A DNA stretch of 64,000 nucleotides, from NCBI GenBank assembly GCA_044221135.1, contig JBGAPT010000001.1:129856-193855 (forward strand). Reading direction: 5' to 3'. Shown here piece after piece: positions 43,976-53,637 of this stretch. The DNA is from UBA4722 sp044221135. GTDB lineage: Bacteria > Pseudomonadota > Gammaproteobacteria > DSM-16500. The translations under genes and the position numbers were made by a program. How positions within the stretch are numbered: position 1 is the first letter of the stretch; each line of letters begins with the position of its first letter. A model generated the notes under the pieces. The model saw only the letters and a program-made list of their open reading frames with translations, was not told the origin of the DNA and did not search any database.

Positions 43976-44613
43976 GACTCCCCTGCTCCTGGTAATGTAT
44001 CAGATAAGTTAATTTTCTTTACCGATGGCATGGATATTAATTTCAGACGATCTGCACGTTTGACTGCAATCTGCTGACTGATATTTTGAGCTTTACGTCT
44101 GTACGGTTTACGATGAGTCAAACTGATGGCAGCCACAATCGCTGTTAATAATAAAACAGCGGCAATTTCAAAAGGGTATGCATACTGAGTATAGAGAACC
44201 ATACCAAGGTCTGCTAAATTATTATAACCTACTGCCTCGACTGCGGGCGCTGGCATTCGAATTAAGCCAAACTGCTTAGGTCCTACAACAACGATCACCA
44301 AACCCACAATCATCAATGCCAATAAAACCGCAAAAGGTAAGTAACGTACAAATCCTTCACGCATACTGACAACATTCACACGCAGCATCATGACAACAAA
44401 TAAAAATAATGTCATGACTGCGCCAACATAAACTAACACTAAAATCAAAGCTAAAAATTCAGCATGCAATAATAACCAAATGCCCGCCGTGGCAAAAAAA
44501 GTCAGCACAAGAGACAATGCGCCGTGGACAGGATTACTCGAGGCAACAACCAGCATCGCTGAAAAAATAGCGATTGCTGAGAATAAGTAAAATATTATTT
44601 GTAATGCTGTCAT
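43972..44613 (-). CDS. nuoJ: NADH-quinone oxidoreductase subunit J
   Basis: A 213-residue membrane subunit with five helices; its flexible third helix (LVLVYVGAVMTLFLFVVMML) is central to coupling in complex I. A basic tail after the fifth helix (HRKPYRRKAQNISQQIAVKR) makes it slightly longer than E. coli NuoJ. It follows nuoI after a 97-base gap that holds a small hairpin. Confidence 0.95.
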   Translation of the reverse strand: MTALQIIFYLFSAIAIFSAMLVVASSNPVHGALSLVLTFFATAGIWLLLHAEFLALILVLVYVGAVMTLFLFVVMMLRVNVVSMREGFVRYLPFAVLLALMIVGLVIVVVGPKQFGLIRMPAPAVEAVGYNNLADLGMVLYTQYAYPFEIAAVLLLTAIVAAISLTHRKPYRRKAQNISQQIAVKRADRLKLISMPSVKKINLSDTLPGAGES

Positions 44614-44669
44614 ATGTAACTGTAACCTTTTTATGTAGCTGTAATTTTTTTATAGTGATTCAAATGTGC

Positions 44670-44699
44670 GTCATCTCCATTTTCATCTTTGGGGATGAC
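44670..44699. repeat. Small hairpin between nuoI and nuoJ
   Basis: GTCATC(T)CC pairs with GG(G)GATGAC around a 12-base loop. The word GTCATCCC links it to the palindromic families at 46338 and 63849. It may tune expression within the operon. Confidence 0.35.
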
Positions 44700-44710
44700 A
44701 CATGAACTCT

Positions 44711-45199
44711 CTACCTATATTTTTCATCTTCCGCCCTATCCGCCGCAATCTGACCTTCATATTTACCACCTATCGCCAGCAATGTTTCTTTAGTCAAAAT
44801 ATTCTCTCCGCGATGTTCAAAGTGATAATCATGATTACGCGTCAACACAATTGCATCCACCGGACATGCTTCTTCACACAATCCACAATAAACACACTTA
44901 AATAAATCAATATCATACAAAGTGGTACGCCTAGACCCATCCTCTCTAGGTTCAGCTTCAATCGTAATTGCTAACGCAGGACAAACCGCTTCACATAATT
45001 TACAAGCAATACAACGCTCTTCTCCATTAGAATAACGACGCAATGCATGAATACCGCGAAAACGCGGTGACATAGGCGTTTTTTCTTCAGGATATTGCAC
45101 TGTCACTTTGCGTTTAAAGAAATAACGGCCCGTCAGACCCAGCCCACCCAGCAAGTCCCAAAGTGCAAAATTTTTAATGTACTGAAGCAATCGCCGCAT
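44711..45199 (-). CDS. nuoI: NADH-quinone oxidoreductase subunit I
   Basis: The ferredoxin-like subunit with the two [4Fe-4S] clusters N6a and N6b, ligated by CIACKLCEAVCP and CVYCGLCEEACP. I chose the ATG at 45199 (MRRLLQYIKNF, 162 residues) because GAGG lies six bases before it; the longer frame starts with TTG at 45211 and has no ribosome site. It follows nuoH closely. Confidence 0.95.
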   Translation of the reverse strand: MRRLLQYIKNFALWDLLGGLGLTGRYFFKRKVTVQYPEEKTPMSPRFRGIHALRRYSNGEERCIACKLCEAVCPALAITIEAEPREDGSRRTTLYDIDLFKCVYCGLCEEACPVDAIVLTRNHDYHFEHRGENILTKETLLAIGGKYEGQIAADRAEDEKYR

Positions 45200-45207
45200 T
45201 CTATACC

Positions 45208-46230
45208 TCAAGCAAACCAGGGACCGATATTAAAATGTACTGCCAAGGCAGTTACACCAATCCATACAATAGTCACTGGCAATAATATTTTCCAGCCTAA
45301 ACGCATAATCTGATCATATCGGTAACGTGGAAAAGTGGCTCTAAACCATAAATAACAAAATAAAAAAACACTTAATTTTACCAACAGCCACCCAAATCCC
45401 GGCACAAAAGCAAACCACTGTTCAAGATACGGTATTCCTTCAAAAGGGGAGAGCCACCCCCCTAAAAACATCACGGCAAGTAACGCTGAAATCAATACCA
45501 TATTGGCATATTCTGCCAAGAAAAATAAAGCAAACACAGCGCCAGAATACTCTACATGAAACCCTGCCACCAACTCTGATTCACCTTCTGACACATCAAA
45601 AGGAGCGCGATTCGTCTCTGCAATACCTGATATCCAATACACTATGAAAAGTGGAAATAATGGCAACCAATACCAATGCAAAAATCCTCCAGCTTGCGCT
45701 TTGACAATGGTTTGAAAATTCAAAGAACCCGCCGCCATCATAACACCTACCAAAGCAAATCCCATCGCAATTTCATAAGAAATAGATTGCGCTGCAGCAC
45801 GTAACGCACCAAACAGGGCATATTTAGAATTAGATGCCCAGCCAGCAATTAAAATACCATAGACACCTAAAGAAGAGAGCGCAAGAACAAATAACACCCC
45901 TGCATTAATATTGGCTAATACGGCTGTTTTATTGAATGGAACCACAGCCCAGGCCGCCAACGCTGTACCTAAACTAATAATAGGCGCAATAACAAATAAA
46001 TAACGGTTAGAAGCCTGAGGAAAAATAATTTCTTTATTTAATAATTTAATCACATCTGCGATAGGTTGCAATAAACCCAATGGCCCGATCCGATTGGGAC
46101 CAATGCGTGATTGCATGTAGCTTATCACTTTACGCTCAAGAAAAGTGATATAAGCCACCGACAGCAATAGCACGAGGATGATCGCAATGATCTTCACGAC
46201 AATCCCACCGACTAGTAATAATCCTTGCAT
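45208..46230 (-). CDS. nuoH: NADH-quinone oxidoreductase subunit H
   Basis: A 340-residue membrane subunit with eight helices that forms the quinone chamber with NuoB and NuoD. Signatures: RIGPNRIGPLGLLQPIADVI near residues 40-59 and RAPFDVSEGESELVAGFHVE, with the acidic loop needed for coupling. It is separated from nuoG by 206 bases containing a large inverted repeat, the widest gap in the operon. Confidence 0.96.
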   Translation of the reverse strand: MQGLLLVGGIVVKIIAIILVLLLSVAYITFLERKVISYMQSRIGPNRIGPLGLLQPIADVIKLLNKEIIFPQASNRYLFVIAPIISLGTALAAWAVVPFNKTAVLANINAGVLFVLALSSLGVYGILIAGWASNSKYALFGALRAAAQSISYEIAMGFALVGVMMAAGSLNFQTIVKAQAGGFLHWYWLPLFPLFIVYWISGIAETNRAPFDVSEGESELVAGFHVEYSGAVFALFFLAEYANMVLISALLAVMFLGGWLSPFEGIPYLEQWFAFVPGFGWLLVKLSVFLFCYLWFRATFPRYRYDQIMRLGWKILLPVTIVWIGVTALAVHFNIGPWFA

Positions 46231-46337
46231 ATTTCAGGGCCTATTTTAATTAATACATTCACAACATAATTTATAACGACATAGCTTCAGATAATTCTCT
46301 TAGTTTCTCTCCCATGGCGTCATTCCTGCTTCCAACG

Positions 46338-46432
46338 TGTCATTCCCGCGAAAGCGGGAACCCATTCCAACTTATCTCAAAAATAGCGATTGATATTATT
46401 CATAATGGGTTCCCGCTTTCGCGGGAATGACA
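46338..46432. repeat. 29-bp perfect inverted repeat between nuoG and nuoH
   Basis: Arms 46338-46366 and 46404-46432 are perfectly complementary over 29 bases around a 37-base spacer. Each arm by itself also forms a small hairpin, TTCCCGC-GAAA-GCGGGAA, with a GNRA loop. It starts five bases past the nuoG stop. This is a REP-like palindrome; a shorter relative lies at 63852-63867. It could stabilise or attenuate the transcript at this point. Confidence 0.85.
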
Positions 46433-46436
46433 TGTT

Positions 46437-48785
46437 TTACCTCATTATTTCAATCGAGCCAAATAACTCACTCAAGTCTTTCGTCGCCATGATTCCACCT
46501 GCAATAAATACAGCCCGCAATGGCACACGCTCATCAATAACAACCGGTAAATATATCTCACATTCATTTTGCTTCACTTTCACCACTTGCGACAATTTCA
46601 ATCCCAACTCCCCCGCTGTCTGCGGATGCATACGCACCGCAGCAAGCTCACCTTCAATAATAGCCTGGGTCGCTTGCAATGCCGCAGCGCGACGCACCAA
46701 GCCGTCACCTGCATAAATGGGTATCTCTCCTATTCGCGACAACAGATTCCCACTTTTTTTAATCAATGAACCTTTACTCTCTTTTGCCACCACAGGATTG
46801 TGCTTCAATAACAATTTTAATTCCTGCAACACCTCATCTGCCGATTCATAATCAAATCCCTGCAAATGAAACAAATTACCCAATACACGCAATACTTTCC
46901 ATGCAGGACGAGATTCTTCATAGGCATTCGCCACCCCACGAAAACTTTGCCATTGCCCCGTCACATTCACAAACGTCCCTGCTGTTTCTGTAAAAGGCGT
47001 CACAGGTAAAATGACATGCGCATAACGCTCTAAAGCTGGGTTTTTAAAGACAGACAAAGAAATAACAAACTTGGCTGCAGCCAATGCCTGCGTCATGGCC
47101 ACTGCATTAGCACAATCCAGTTCAGGCTCTACATTCAATAATAAATAACCCTGGCGTGCTTGTTGTAACATGGCTGCAGCATCCAGCCCGACTTGCTGCA
47201 AACTGTCGCCGCCCGGTGCACGATGTGGTATAGCACCTGCAAGCCATGCACCTGCCGCATTGCAGCCTTCTGTTAACAAACCCAATACACACCCAGTCAC
47301 TTTGGCAATCTTATATATCAACCAACGAATCAACGCTGCCTGAGGATGATTTAACGCAAGCGCACCTACTAAAATCGCTGTTTTTTCACCCGCACGTAAT
47401 CGCTCTGCAATGAAACGATCTTGTTCTATCACTGACACATCAGCCAATTCCATCAATTCTGGTAAAAGCGCTTTAGCAATACCTGCCAGCGCAAAAACAA
47501 AATCATGTGGCGCTACAATTTTTTTGCCTGTTATTTTAAAGTTAAAATGATAATCCATCATATTAACCGCAAAAACATCCGCACCCTTTAAAGTGGCTTT
47601 CCGTAGACGCAATGCAGCAAGCGGTTGCTCTTTTTGCAAATTGGAACCCACCAAAAGCAAAGTAGAATAATTTTCTAAATCTGCAATAGAACCCTCTAAC
47701 TTTGGAAACAAAGAAAAACTATCCTGATCGCTAAAATCAATTTGACGTAAACGATGATCAATATGCGGGCTACCCAATTGTCGCCCTATTTTTTGTAATA
47801 GAAAAAATTCTTCAGTCGTTGAGTTAGGTGAAGCCAATATCCCTATTTGAGAAGCGCCTGCTTGACTAATCACTTCTTGCAATCCTTTTGCTGCAAAATC
47901 CAACGCCGTTTGCCAATCTGTTGTTTGCCACTGACCCTGCACACGAATGAGCGGCCGAGTCACACGATCCGCATGATAAAGCCCCAAATAACTATAACGC
48001 TCACGATCAGCAATCCATGTTTCATTCAATTCTTTATTTTCACGCGGCACAACACGCATCACTTTACCTGCACGCGTATGCACATGAATGTTCGCACCAA
48101 GACAATCATGCGGCGCAATAGAGGGAAATTGATTAAGCTCCCATGCCCGCGCAGTAAAACGAAATGGTTTTGACGTTAACGCACCCACTGGACAAAGATC
48201 AATAATATTGCCTGATACTTCCGATTGAATCGCATGCGTCACATAAGTGCCAATTTCCATGTGTTCGCCGCGCCCTGTTGCGCCCAGCACACGCAAGCCT
48301 GCGACTTCATCACCAAAACGCACACAACGCGTACACTGAATACAACGCGTCATTTCAGTTTCAATCAAAGGACCTATATCTTGGTCCGCCACCGCCCGTT
48401 TACCATATGTAAAATAGGAATTCGCTGAACCATAGCCCATACTTAAATCTTGCAATTCACATTCACCGCCCTGATCACAGATAGGACAATCCAAAGGATG
48501 ATTAATCAAAAGAAATTCCATCACTGCTTTTTGTGCAGCCAATGCTTTAGGTGAACGCGTCAATATTTTCATCCCTTGCATCACCGGTGTTGCACAAGCC
48601 GGTACGGCTTTAGGCGATTTTTCCATTTCAACCAAACACATGCGGCAATTAGCCGCGACAGACAGATGCTTATGATAACAAAAACGTGGAATATAGATCC
48701 CCGCCTCATCCGCTACTTGAATGACCATGCTATTGGGTTTTGCCTTTAAAGGTTTCCCATCAATTTCTATTTCGATATCGGACAA
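46437..48785 (-). CDS. nuoG: NADH-quinone oxidoreductase subunit G
   Basis: The 782-residue subunit carries a [2Fe-2S] cluster and [4Fe-4S] clusters of the peripheral arm and a molybdopterin-oxidoreductase-like domain. Ligand motifs in order: CYHKHLSVAANCRMCLVEME near residues 37-56, HPLDCPICDQGGECELQD near 95-112, and MTRCIQCTRCVRFGDE near 145-160. The start is a TTG at 48785 overlapping the end of nuoF by 19 bases, with a GGAG site upstream, so translation is probably coupled. Length is somewhat shorter than the E. coli 908 residues but normal for related groups. Confidence 0.95.
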   Translation of the reverse strand: MSDIEIEIDGKPLKAKPNSMVIQVADEAGIYIPRFCYHKHLSVAANCRMCLVEMEKSPKAVPACATPVMQGMKILTRSPKALAAQKAVMEFLLINHPLDCPICDQGGECELQDLSMGYGSANSYFTYGKRAVADQDIGPLIETEMTRCIQCTRCVRFGDEVAGLRVLGATGRGEHMEIGTYVTHAIQSEVSGNIIDLCPVGALTSKPFRFTARAWELNQFPSIAPHDCLGANIHVHTRAGKVMRVVPRENKELNETWIADRERYSYLGLYHADRVTRPLIRVQGQWQTTDWQTALDFAAKGLQEVISQAGASQIGILASPNSTTEEFFLLQKIGRQLGSPHIDHRLRQIDFSDQDSFSLFPKLEGSIADLENYSTLLLVGSNLQKEQPLAALRLRKATLKGADVFAVNMMDYHFNFKITGKKIVAPHDFVFALAGIAKALLPELMELADVSVIEQDRFIAERLRAGEKTAILVGALALNHPQAALIRWLIYKIAKVTGCVLGLLTEGCNAAGAWLAGAIPHRAPGGDSLQQVGLDAAAMLQQARQGYLLLNVEPELDCANAVAMTQALAAAKFVISLSVFKNPALERYAHVILPVTPFTETAGTFVNVTGQWQSFRGVANAYEESRPAWKVLRVLGNLFHLQGFDYESADEVLQELKLLLKHNPVVAKESKGSLIKKSGNLLSRIGEIPIYAGDGLVRRAAALQATQAIIEGELAAVRMHPQTAGELGLKLSQVVKVKQNECEIYLPVVIDERVPLRAVFIAGGIMATKDLSELFGSIEIMR

Positions 48786-50038
48786 CGCTTATGCTCCACA
48801 TGATAAACAAATTCATCATAAAAATATTTTAGCATTCCACCTACAGGCCAAGCAGCCGCTTCACCAAAAGCACAAATCGTGCGTCCTTCAATATTTTTTG
48901 CAACACGGCGCAACGTTTCAATATCCTCCAGGGTGCCAGCACCCTTTTCAATACTATGCACTAAACGATATAACCAACCCGTTCCTTCACGACAAGGCGT
49001 GCATTGTCCGCACGATTCTTCCATATAAAACTTGGAAAGACGTTCTAACATGCGCACCATGCAAACTGTTTCATCCATCACAATCACAGCACCCGAACCT
49101 AAACCGGAGCCTGCTTTTTGTATTGAATCAAAATCCATGTCCAACGTCATCATCACTTCAGCTGATAAAACTGGCATCGATGAACCACCTGGAATCACTG
49201 CTTTCAAACGATGTCCTTGCCGCACACCACCTGCCATCGCTAATAAATCTTTAAAAGGAGTACCTAACGGAATTTCATAATTACCTGGTTTATTCACATG
49301 GCCTGTTACACTAAATATTTTGCAACCGCCATTATTGGGCTTACCTAATTTTAAAAACCAGTCCGCACCTTTTTCTAAAATAACCGGCACAGAAGCAAAT
49401 GTTTCAACATTATTAATCGTGGTAGGCTTCCCATATAACCCACGCCCTGCAGGAAAAGGCGGTTTAAAACGCGGCAACCCTTTTTTACCTTCCAATGATT
49501 CCATTAACGCTGTTTCTTCACCACAAATATAAGCACCCGCACCCAGGTGAGAATACAATTCAAAATCCACACCGGAATTCAAAATATTTTTACCTAGAAA
49601 TCCCGCTTGACGTGCTTCTTCCAATGCCGCTTCAAATCGCTCGAAAGGTTCCCAAAATTCTCCACGTATATAATTGTAACCAACCGTAGCACCCATGGCA
49701 TAACCACCTATGAGCATACCTTCAATCAGTTGATGCGGATTCAAACGCAAAATATCACGGTCTTTACAAGTGCCTGGCTCACCTTCATCCGCATTACACA
49801 ATACATATTTTTGCCCTGGCAAATCATGCTTGATAAAATTCCACTTTAAGCCCGTTGGAAATCCTGCGCCACCCCGACCACGCAAAGCAGCTAATTTAAG
49901 CGCTTCCACAATTTGAGAAGGCGGTGTTTTTTCTTTAAGAATTGTTTGCCATTGCACATAACCACCGGCACTTTGGTACGTCTTAAGCGTCCATGGCTGG
50001 TCTAAGTGCAATGTACGAAAACAAATTTCATTGGCCAC
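48767..50038 (-). CDS. nuoF: NADH-quinone oxidoreductase subunit F
   Basis: A 423-residue NADH- and FMN-binding subunit where electrons enter complex I. Motifs: LRGRGGAGFPTGLKW (NADH/FMN), GAGAYICGEETALMESLEG, and the [4Fe-4S] N3 ligands SCGQCTPCREGTGW with a fourth Cys in TICAFGEAAAWPV. The start is GTG at 50038 with a GGAG site eight bases upstream. It is immediately after nuoE, the standard order. Confidence 0.96.
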   Translation of the reverse strand: MANEICFRTLHLDQPWTLKTYQSAGGYVQWQTILKEKTPPSQIVEALKLAALRGRGGAGFPTGLKWNFIKHDLPGQKYVLCNADEGEPGTCKDRDILRLNPHQLIEGMLIGGYAMGATVGYNYIRGEFWEPFERFEAALEEARQAGFLGKNILNSGVDFELYSHLGAGAYICGEETALMESLEGKKGLPRFKPPFPAGRGLYGKPTTINNVETFASVPVILEKGADWFLKLGKPNNGGCKIFSVTGHVNKPGNYEIPLGTPFKDLLAMAGGVRQGHRLKAVIPGGSSMPVLSAEVMMTLDMDFDSIQKAGSGLGSGAVIVMDETVCMVRMLERLSKFYMEESCGQCTPCREGTGWLYRLVHSIEKGAGTLEDIETLRRVAKNIEGRTICAFGEAAAWPVGGMLKYFYDEFVYHVEHKRCPISK

Positions 50039-50070
50039 AAGTTACTCCAACTGAAGTATAGGCGTTGTCA

Positions 50071-50565
50071 TTATTTCAATTCATCCAATAATGCATCCAG
50101 TTTTTCTAACGTAAGATTTTCATAATATTTTTTACCCACTTGTGCCACTGGCGCATTTGCACACGCCGCTAAACATTCCACTTCACGTAAAGTAAATTTA
50201 CCATCCGCTGTTGTTTCATTTAAACCAATTCCTAAACGCATTTTTAAATGTTCCAACACTTTTTCGGAATCAGACAGCATGCAAGAAATATTCGTGCACA
50301 CATTAATAACATGCTGACCAACCGGCGTTAAATTATACATCGTATAAAATGAAGCGACTTCATACACAGCAATTCTAGACATACCCAGATAATCTGCCAC
50401 CGCATCCATAATACTGTCAGTTAAGCTGCCACCATTCTCTTGCTGTGCTAAACGCAGTGCTTCCATCACAGCGGAACGTTTTTGCTCCGGCGGATAACGC
50501 ATCATCCAACGATCTATCTCTGCACAAACCTGGGCAGACAAAACAGTGCTAGGGATCTTAGTCAT
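50071..50565 (-). CDS. nuoE: NADH-quinone oxidoreductase subunit E
   Basis: A 164-residue thioredoxin-fold subunit with [2Fe-2S] cluster N1a, ligated by CTNISCMLSD and ECLAACANAP. The ATG at 50565 shares its A with the TGA of nuoD; a TTG one codon upstream is less likely. It works with NuoF and NuoG as the NADH dehydrogenase module. Confidence 0.95.
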   Translation of the reverse strand: MTKIPSTVLSAQVCAEIDRWMMRYPPEQKRSAVMEALRLAQQENGGSLTDSIMDAVADYLGMSRIAVYEVASFYTMYNLTPVGQHVINVCTNISCMLSDSEKVLEHLKMRLGIGLNETTADGKFTLREVECLAACANAPVAQVGKKYYENLTLEKLDALLDELK

Positions 50566-51827
50566 CAACGATCCACCTCTCCAAACACAATATCTAAACT
50601 CGATAACACAGCCACCACATCCGCAATCATATGCCCTTTCACTAATGTTTCCAGTGCTGCCAAATGTGAAAATCCTGCCGCACGAATTTTGAGACGATAC
50701 GGTTTATTCGCTCCATCTGATACTAAATACACACCAAACTCACCTTTAGGATGTTCAATGGCTGCATACGCCTCACCTTCAGGCAAACAATAACCTTCAC
50801 TCATTAATTTAAAATGATGAATCATGGCTTCCATATCTTCTTTCATATTGACACGCGTAGGTGGCGCCACTTTGTGATTATCTGTCATCACTGGACCTGG
50901 GTTTTGTTGCAACCACGTCACACACTGACGAATAAGATAATTGGATTGCCGTAGTTCTTCTACACGGACTAAATAACGGTCATAACAATCACCCGTCACC
51001 CCCACCGGTATAGAAAAATCCAATTTGTCATACACTTCATAAGGCTGTTTTTTACGTAAATCCCACTCAACACCCGAACCTCGCAACATCGGCCCTGTCA
51101 AACCCATCGCAATCGCCTGCTCGGGTGCAATCACGCCAATACCCACCGTACGTTGCTTCCAAATACGGTTATCTGTTAATAATGCTTCATATTCATCTAC
51201 ACGCTTAGGAAAGCGCTCCGTAAAATCCCAAATGAAATCCAGCAATGAGCCTTGACGATTTTCATTCATCTCAGCGACTTGTTTAGCATCATGCCACTTT
51301 GATACTTTATAATGAGGCATTTTCGCTGGTAAATCACGATACACACCGCCCGGACGATAATAAGTAGCATGCATGCGCGTACCAGACACTGCTTCATAAC
51401 AATCCAGTAATTCTTCACGCTCACGAAATGCATACAAAAATAAAGTCATCGCACCCAGATCAAGGCCATGCGCACCTAACCACAACAAATGATTTAAAAT
51501 ACGCGTCATTTCATCAAACATGACACGAATATATTGCGCGCGTATAGGCGGCTCAATTCCCAATAGTTTTTCAATCGCTAACACATAGCCATGTTCATTA
51601 CACATCATCGATACATAATCTAAACGATCCATATACCCAATGCTGTGATTATAAGGCTTACTTTCGGCTAATTTTTCTGTAGCACGATGCAACAAACCAA
51701 TATGAGGATCTGCGCTCACAATCGTTTCACCATCCACTTCCAAAATAAGGCGCAATACACCGTGCGCAGCAGGATGTTGCGGGCCAAAATTAAATGTGTA
51801 ATTGCGGATTTCAGGCATTGCACCCAT
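50565..51827 (-). CDS. nuoD: NADH-quinone oxidoreductase subunit D
   Basis: A 420-residue subunit related to the large subunit of NiFe hydrogenase; it forms the quinone pocket with NuoB. Signatures: NFGPQHPAAHGVLRLILEVD near residues 12-31, HRATEKLAESKPYNHSIGYM and the C-terminal DIVFGEVDR. It is separate from nuoC, unlike the fused NuoCD of E. coli. It starts five bases after nuoC. Confidence 0.96.
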   Translation of the reverse strand: MGAMPEIRNYTFNFGPQHPAAHGVLRLILEVDGETIVSADPHIGLLHRATEKLAESKPYNHSIGYMDRLDYVSMMCNEHGYVLAIEKLLGIEPPIRAQYIRVMFDEMTRILNHLLWLGAHGLDLGAMTLFLYAFREREELLDCYEAVSGTRMHATYYRPGGVYRDLPAKMPHYKVSKWHDAKQVAEMNENRQGSLLDFIWDFTERFPKRVDEYEALLTDNRIWKQRTVGIGVIAPEQAIAMGLTGPMLRGSGVEWDLRKKQPYEVYDKLDFSIPVGVTGDCYDRYLVRVEELRQSNYLIRQCVTWLQQNPGPVMTDNHKVAPPTRVNMKEDMEAMIHHFKLMSEGYCLPEGEAYAAIEHPKGEFGVYLVSDGANKPYRLKIRAAGFSHLAALETLVKGHMIADVVAVLSSLDIVFGEVDR

Positions 51828-51832
51828 CGCGA

Positions 51833-52501
51833 TTATTCCCCTACCTGATAACGGTTATCATGACGAATCACTTTAGGTTCTAGGATACGCGCCGTAATAC
51901 TCACAGGTTCGTACACCACACGCTGCAATTTAGCGTCATAACGCACTTCTAAATTACCAATCAATGGAAAATCTTTACGGAATGGATGACCTACAAAACC
52001 ATAATCAGTCAATAGACGCCGCAAATCAGGATGGCCCACATAAAAAATACCAAACAGGTCAAATGCTTCGCGTTCAAACCAATTTGCAGCGGGCCAAATG
52101 TCTACAACACTAGGCACTTTAAGTTCTGGCTCATTCAGTAGAACACGAATACGGATACGCTGATTATGTGTCAGTGATAATAAATGATAAACGCTAGCAA
52201 AACGGGGCCCTTTACAAGATGCTTTGTTCAAGGCATCAAACTCAACACCTCGCTCAAAACCAGTCGCGGTTGTCGATGTTGTTTCCCATTCAGAAATACC
52301 ATACTGCAAATAATCTATGCCGCACACATCAATTAATAATTTAAAATCAAAATCGGGTTCATCGCGTAGAGCTAAACAAATTTCATGCAAATGTTGAGGT
52401 GCAACAACAATCGTTAATTCCCCATAAGCAACGATACTTTTTTCAAGAAATCGGCCGAAGCGAGTACTGACTTGAGTAGCTAATTCTTTAATACTTAACA
52501 T
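51833..52501 (-). CDS. nuoC: NADH-quinone oxidoreductase subunit C
   Basis: A 222-residue peripheral-arm subunit. Family motif WFEREAFDLFGIFYVGHPDL, then RRLLTDYGFVGHPFRKDFPL and the terminal EPVSITARILEPKVIRHDN. Full length and intact, directly after the disrupted nuoB. Confidence 0.95.
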   Translation of the reverse strand: MLSIKELATQVSTRFGRFLEKSIVAYGELTIVVAPQHLHEICLALRDEPDFDFKLLIDVCGIDYLQYGISEWETTSTTATGFERGVEFDALNKASCKGPRFASVYHLLSLTHNQRIRIRVLLNEPELKVPSVVDIWPAANWFEREAFDLFGIFYVGHPDLRRLLTDYGFVGHPFRKDFPLIGNLEVRYDAKLQRVVYEPVSITARILEPKVIRHDNRYQVGE

Positions 52502-52559
52502 GGTTATCTCTTAACCGATTTTGTTTATCCGATGACATAGTCGATGAGCGCATCAAAAC

Positions 52560-53040
52560 TTAGCGTTCAGTGTTTTTACCCTTGATTTTATTCTGCAATT
52601 GTATCACACCGTATAACAAAGCCTCTGCCGTCGGCGGACACCCAGGCACATACACATCGACAGGCACAATCCGATCACCCACGCACACCCACAACAGAAT
52701 ACGAATAGTGATAATACCCACCCCCATTTGCACACGAACCCATCGAGATAACCCAGCGCGGCTCCGCCATTTGGTCATACACTTTACGTAATGCAGGTGC
52801 CATTTTATTACACAACGTTCCCGCCACAATCATTAAATCCGATTGCCTAGGGCTCCCACGAAACACCCCTGCTCCGAAGCGATCCAGATCATAACGTGCC
52901 GTCGCAGCATGCATCATCTCAACTGCACAACACGCCAAACCAAATGACATAGGCCACAACGATCCACTCTGCGCCCAACTAATCAGTTGATCAAGCGACG
53001 TCAATAAAAACCCCTGGTTTTTCAAGCCGCTCATTCCCAT
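52560..53040 (-). pseudogene. nuoB: NADH-quinone oxidoreductase subunit B, frameshifted as written
   Basis: NuoB carries cluster N2, the last Fe-S centre before quinone. The first frame (from 53040, overlapping nuoA) has GLACCAVEMMHA with two ligand cysteines, RGSPRQSDLMIVAGTLCNKM and SMGSCANGGGYYHYSYSVV with the third, then hits TGA at 52675. The other frame supplies the rest, GDRIVPVDVYVPGCPPTAEA with the fourth ligand and LLYGVIQLQNKIKG. The break lies at 52675-52700 in a GT/GGG-rich stretch; compared with the usual VVRGCDRIVP there is a net gain of four bases. All other nuo genes are intact, so a sequencing or assembly error is more likely than true loss. Confidence 0.9.
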
Positions 53041-53393
53041 TCTAACGCCCCCTTTTTCCACTCATAAATAAACCCAACCACTAGCAACCCTAAAAAAATA
53101 CCCATTGCAGCTAAACCAAACCAACCTAACTGACGAAAAACAACAGCCCACGGTACTAAAAATGCAGTTTCTAAATCAAAAATAATAAATAAGATCGCAA
53201 CAAGATAAAAACGTACATCGAAAGGGAGACGTGCATCATCAAAAGGAGGAAAGCCACATTCGTAAGGAGAATTTTTTTCAATATCAGGCCGCTTAGGGCC
53301 TAAAAAATAACCAATCAACTGAGCCGCAACACCCAGTAGCCCACCAATGACAATAAAAATTAATATAGGCAAATAGTTTTCTAACATGAACAC
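53031..53393 (-). CDS. nuoA: NADH-quinone oxidoreductase subunit A
   Basis: A 120-residue subunit with three helices; KNSPYECGFPPFDDARLPFD in the first loop is the conserved quinone-proximal segment with its cysteine. It is the first gene of the nuo operon, overlapping nuoB, and follows tRNA-Leu and secG on the same strand. The upstream gap of about 85 bases to the tRNA probably holds the operon promoter. Confidence 0.96.
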   Translation of the reverse strand: MFMLENYLPILIFIVIGGLLGVAAQLIGYFLGPKRPDIEKNSPYECGFPPFDDARLPFDVRFYLVAILFIIFDLETAFLVPWAVVFRQLGWFGLAAMGIFLGLLVVGFIYEWKKGALEWE

Positions 53394-53480
53394 TCCTAAA
53401 ATATAACGCTTAGGATAGCTTCCCCAGAGGGAAAATGCTAATCGTAACTACTACTCACCTCATAACTAGTCGCTGATCTA

Positions 53481-53565
53481 TGGTGCCGAAGGTCGGACTC
53501 GAACCGACACGGCTTGCGCCACCACCCCCTCAAGATGGCGTGTCTACCAGTTTCACCACTCCGGC
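53481..53565 (-). tRNA. tRNA-Leu (anticodon GAG)
   Basis: The minus strand from 53565 starts GCCGGAGTGGTGAAACTGGT and ends with the T-arm GGTTCGAGTCC and an encoded CCA at 53481-53483. The 85-base length, long variable arm and anticodon loop CTTGAGG identify a class II leucine tRNA reading CUC/CUU. The acceptor stem GCCGGAG pairs with CTTCGGC with one G-U. The position between secG and nuoA is common in gammaproteobacteria. Confidence 0.95.
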
Positions 53566-53637
53566 TTTTACTCAAAAATCTCTTATTTAGCGTCCATTCC
53601 CGCCAAGGTGCTATTGAACAGAAAAAGTTGAATGGCC

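Noticed and set aside
44702..45313. Plus-strand frames opposite the nuo genes (for example 44702-44905 and 45095-45313)
   Set aside because: They are antisense shadows of conserved nuoI and nuoH with no ribosome sites.
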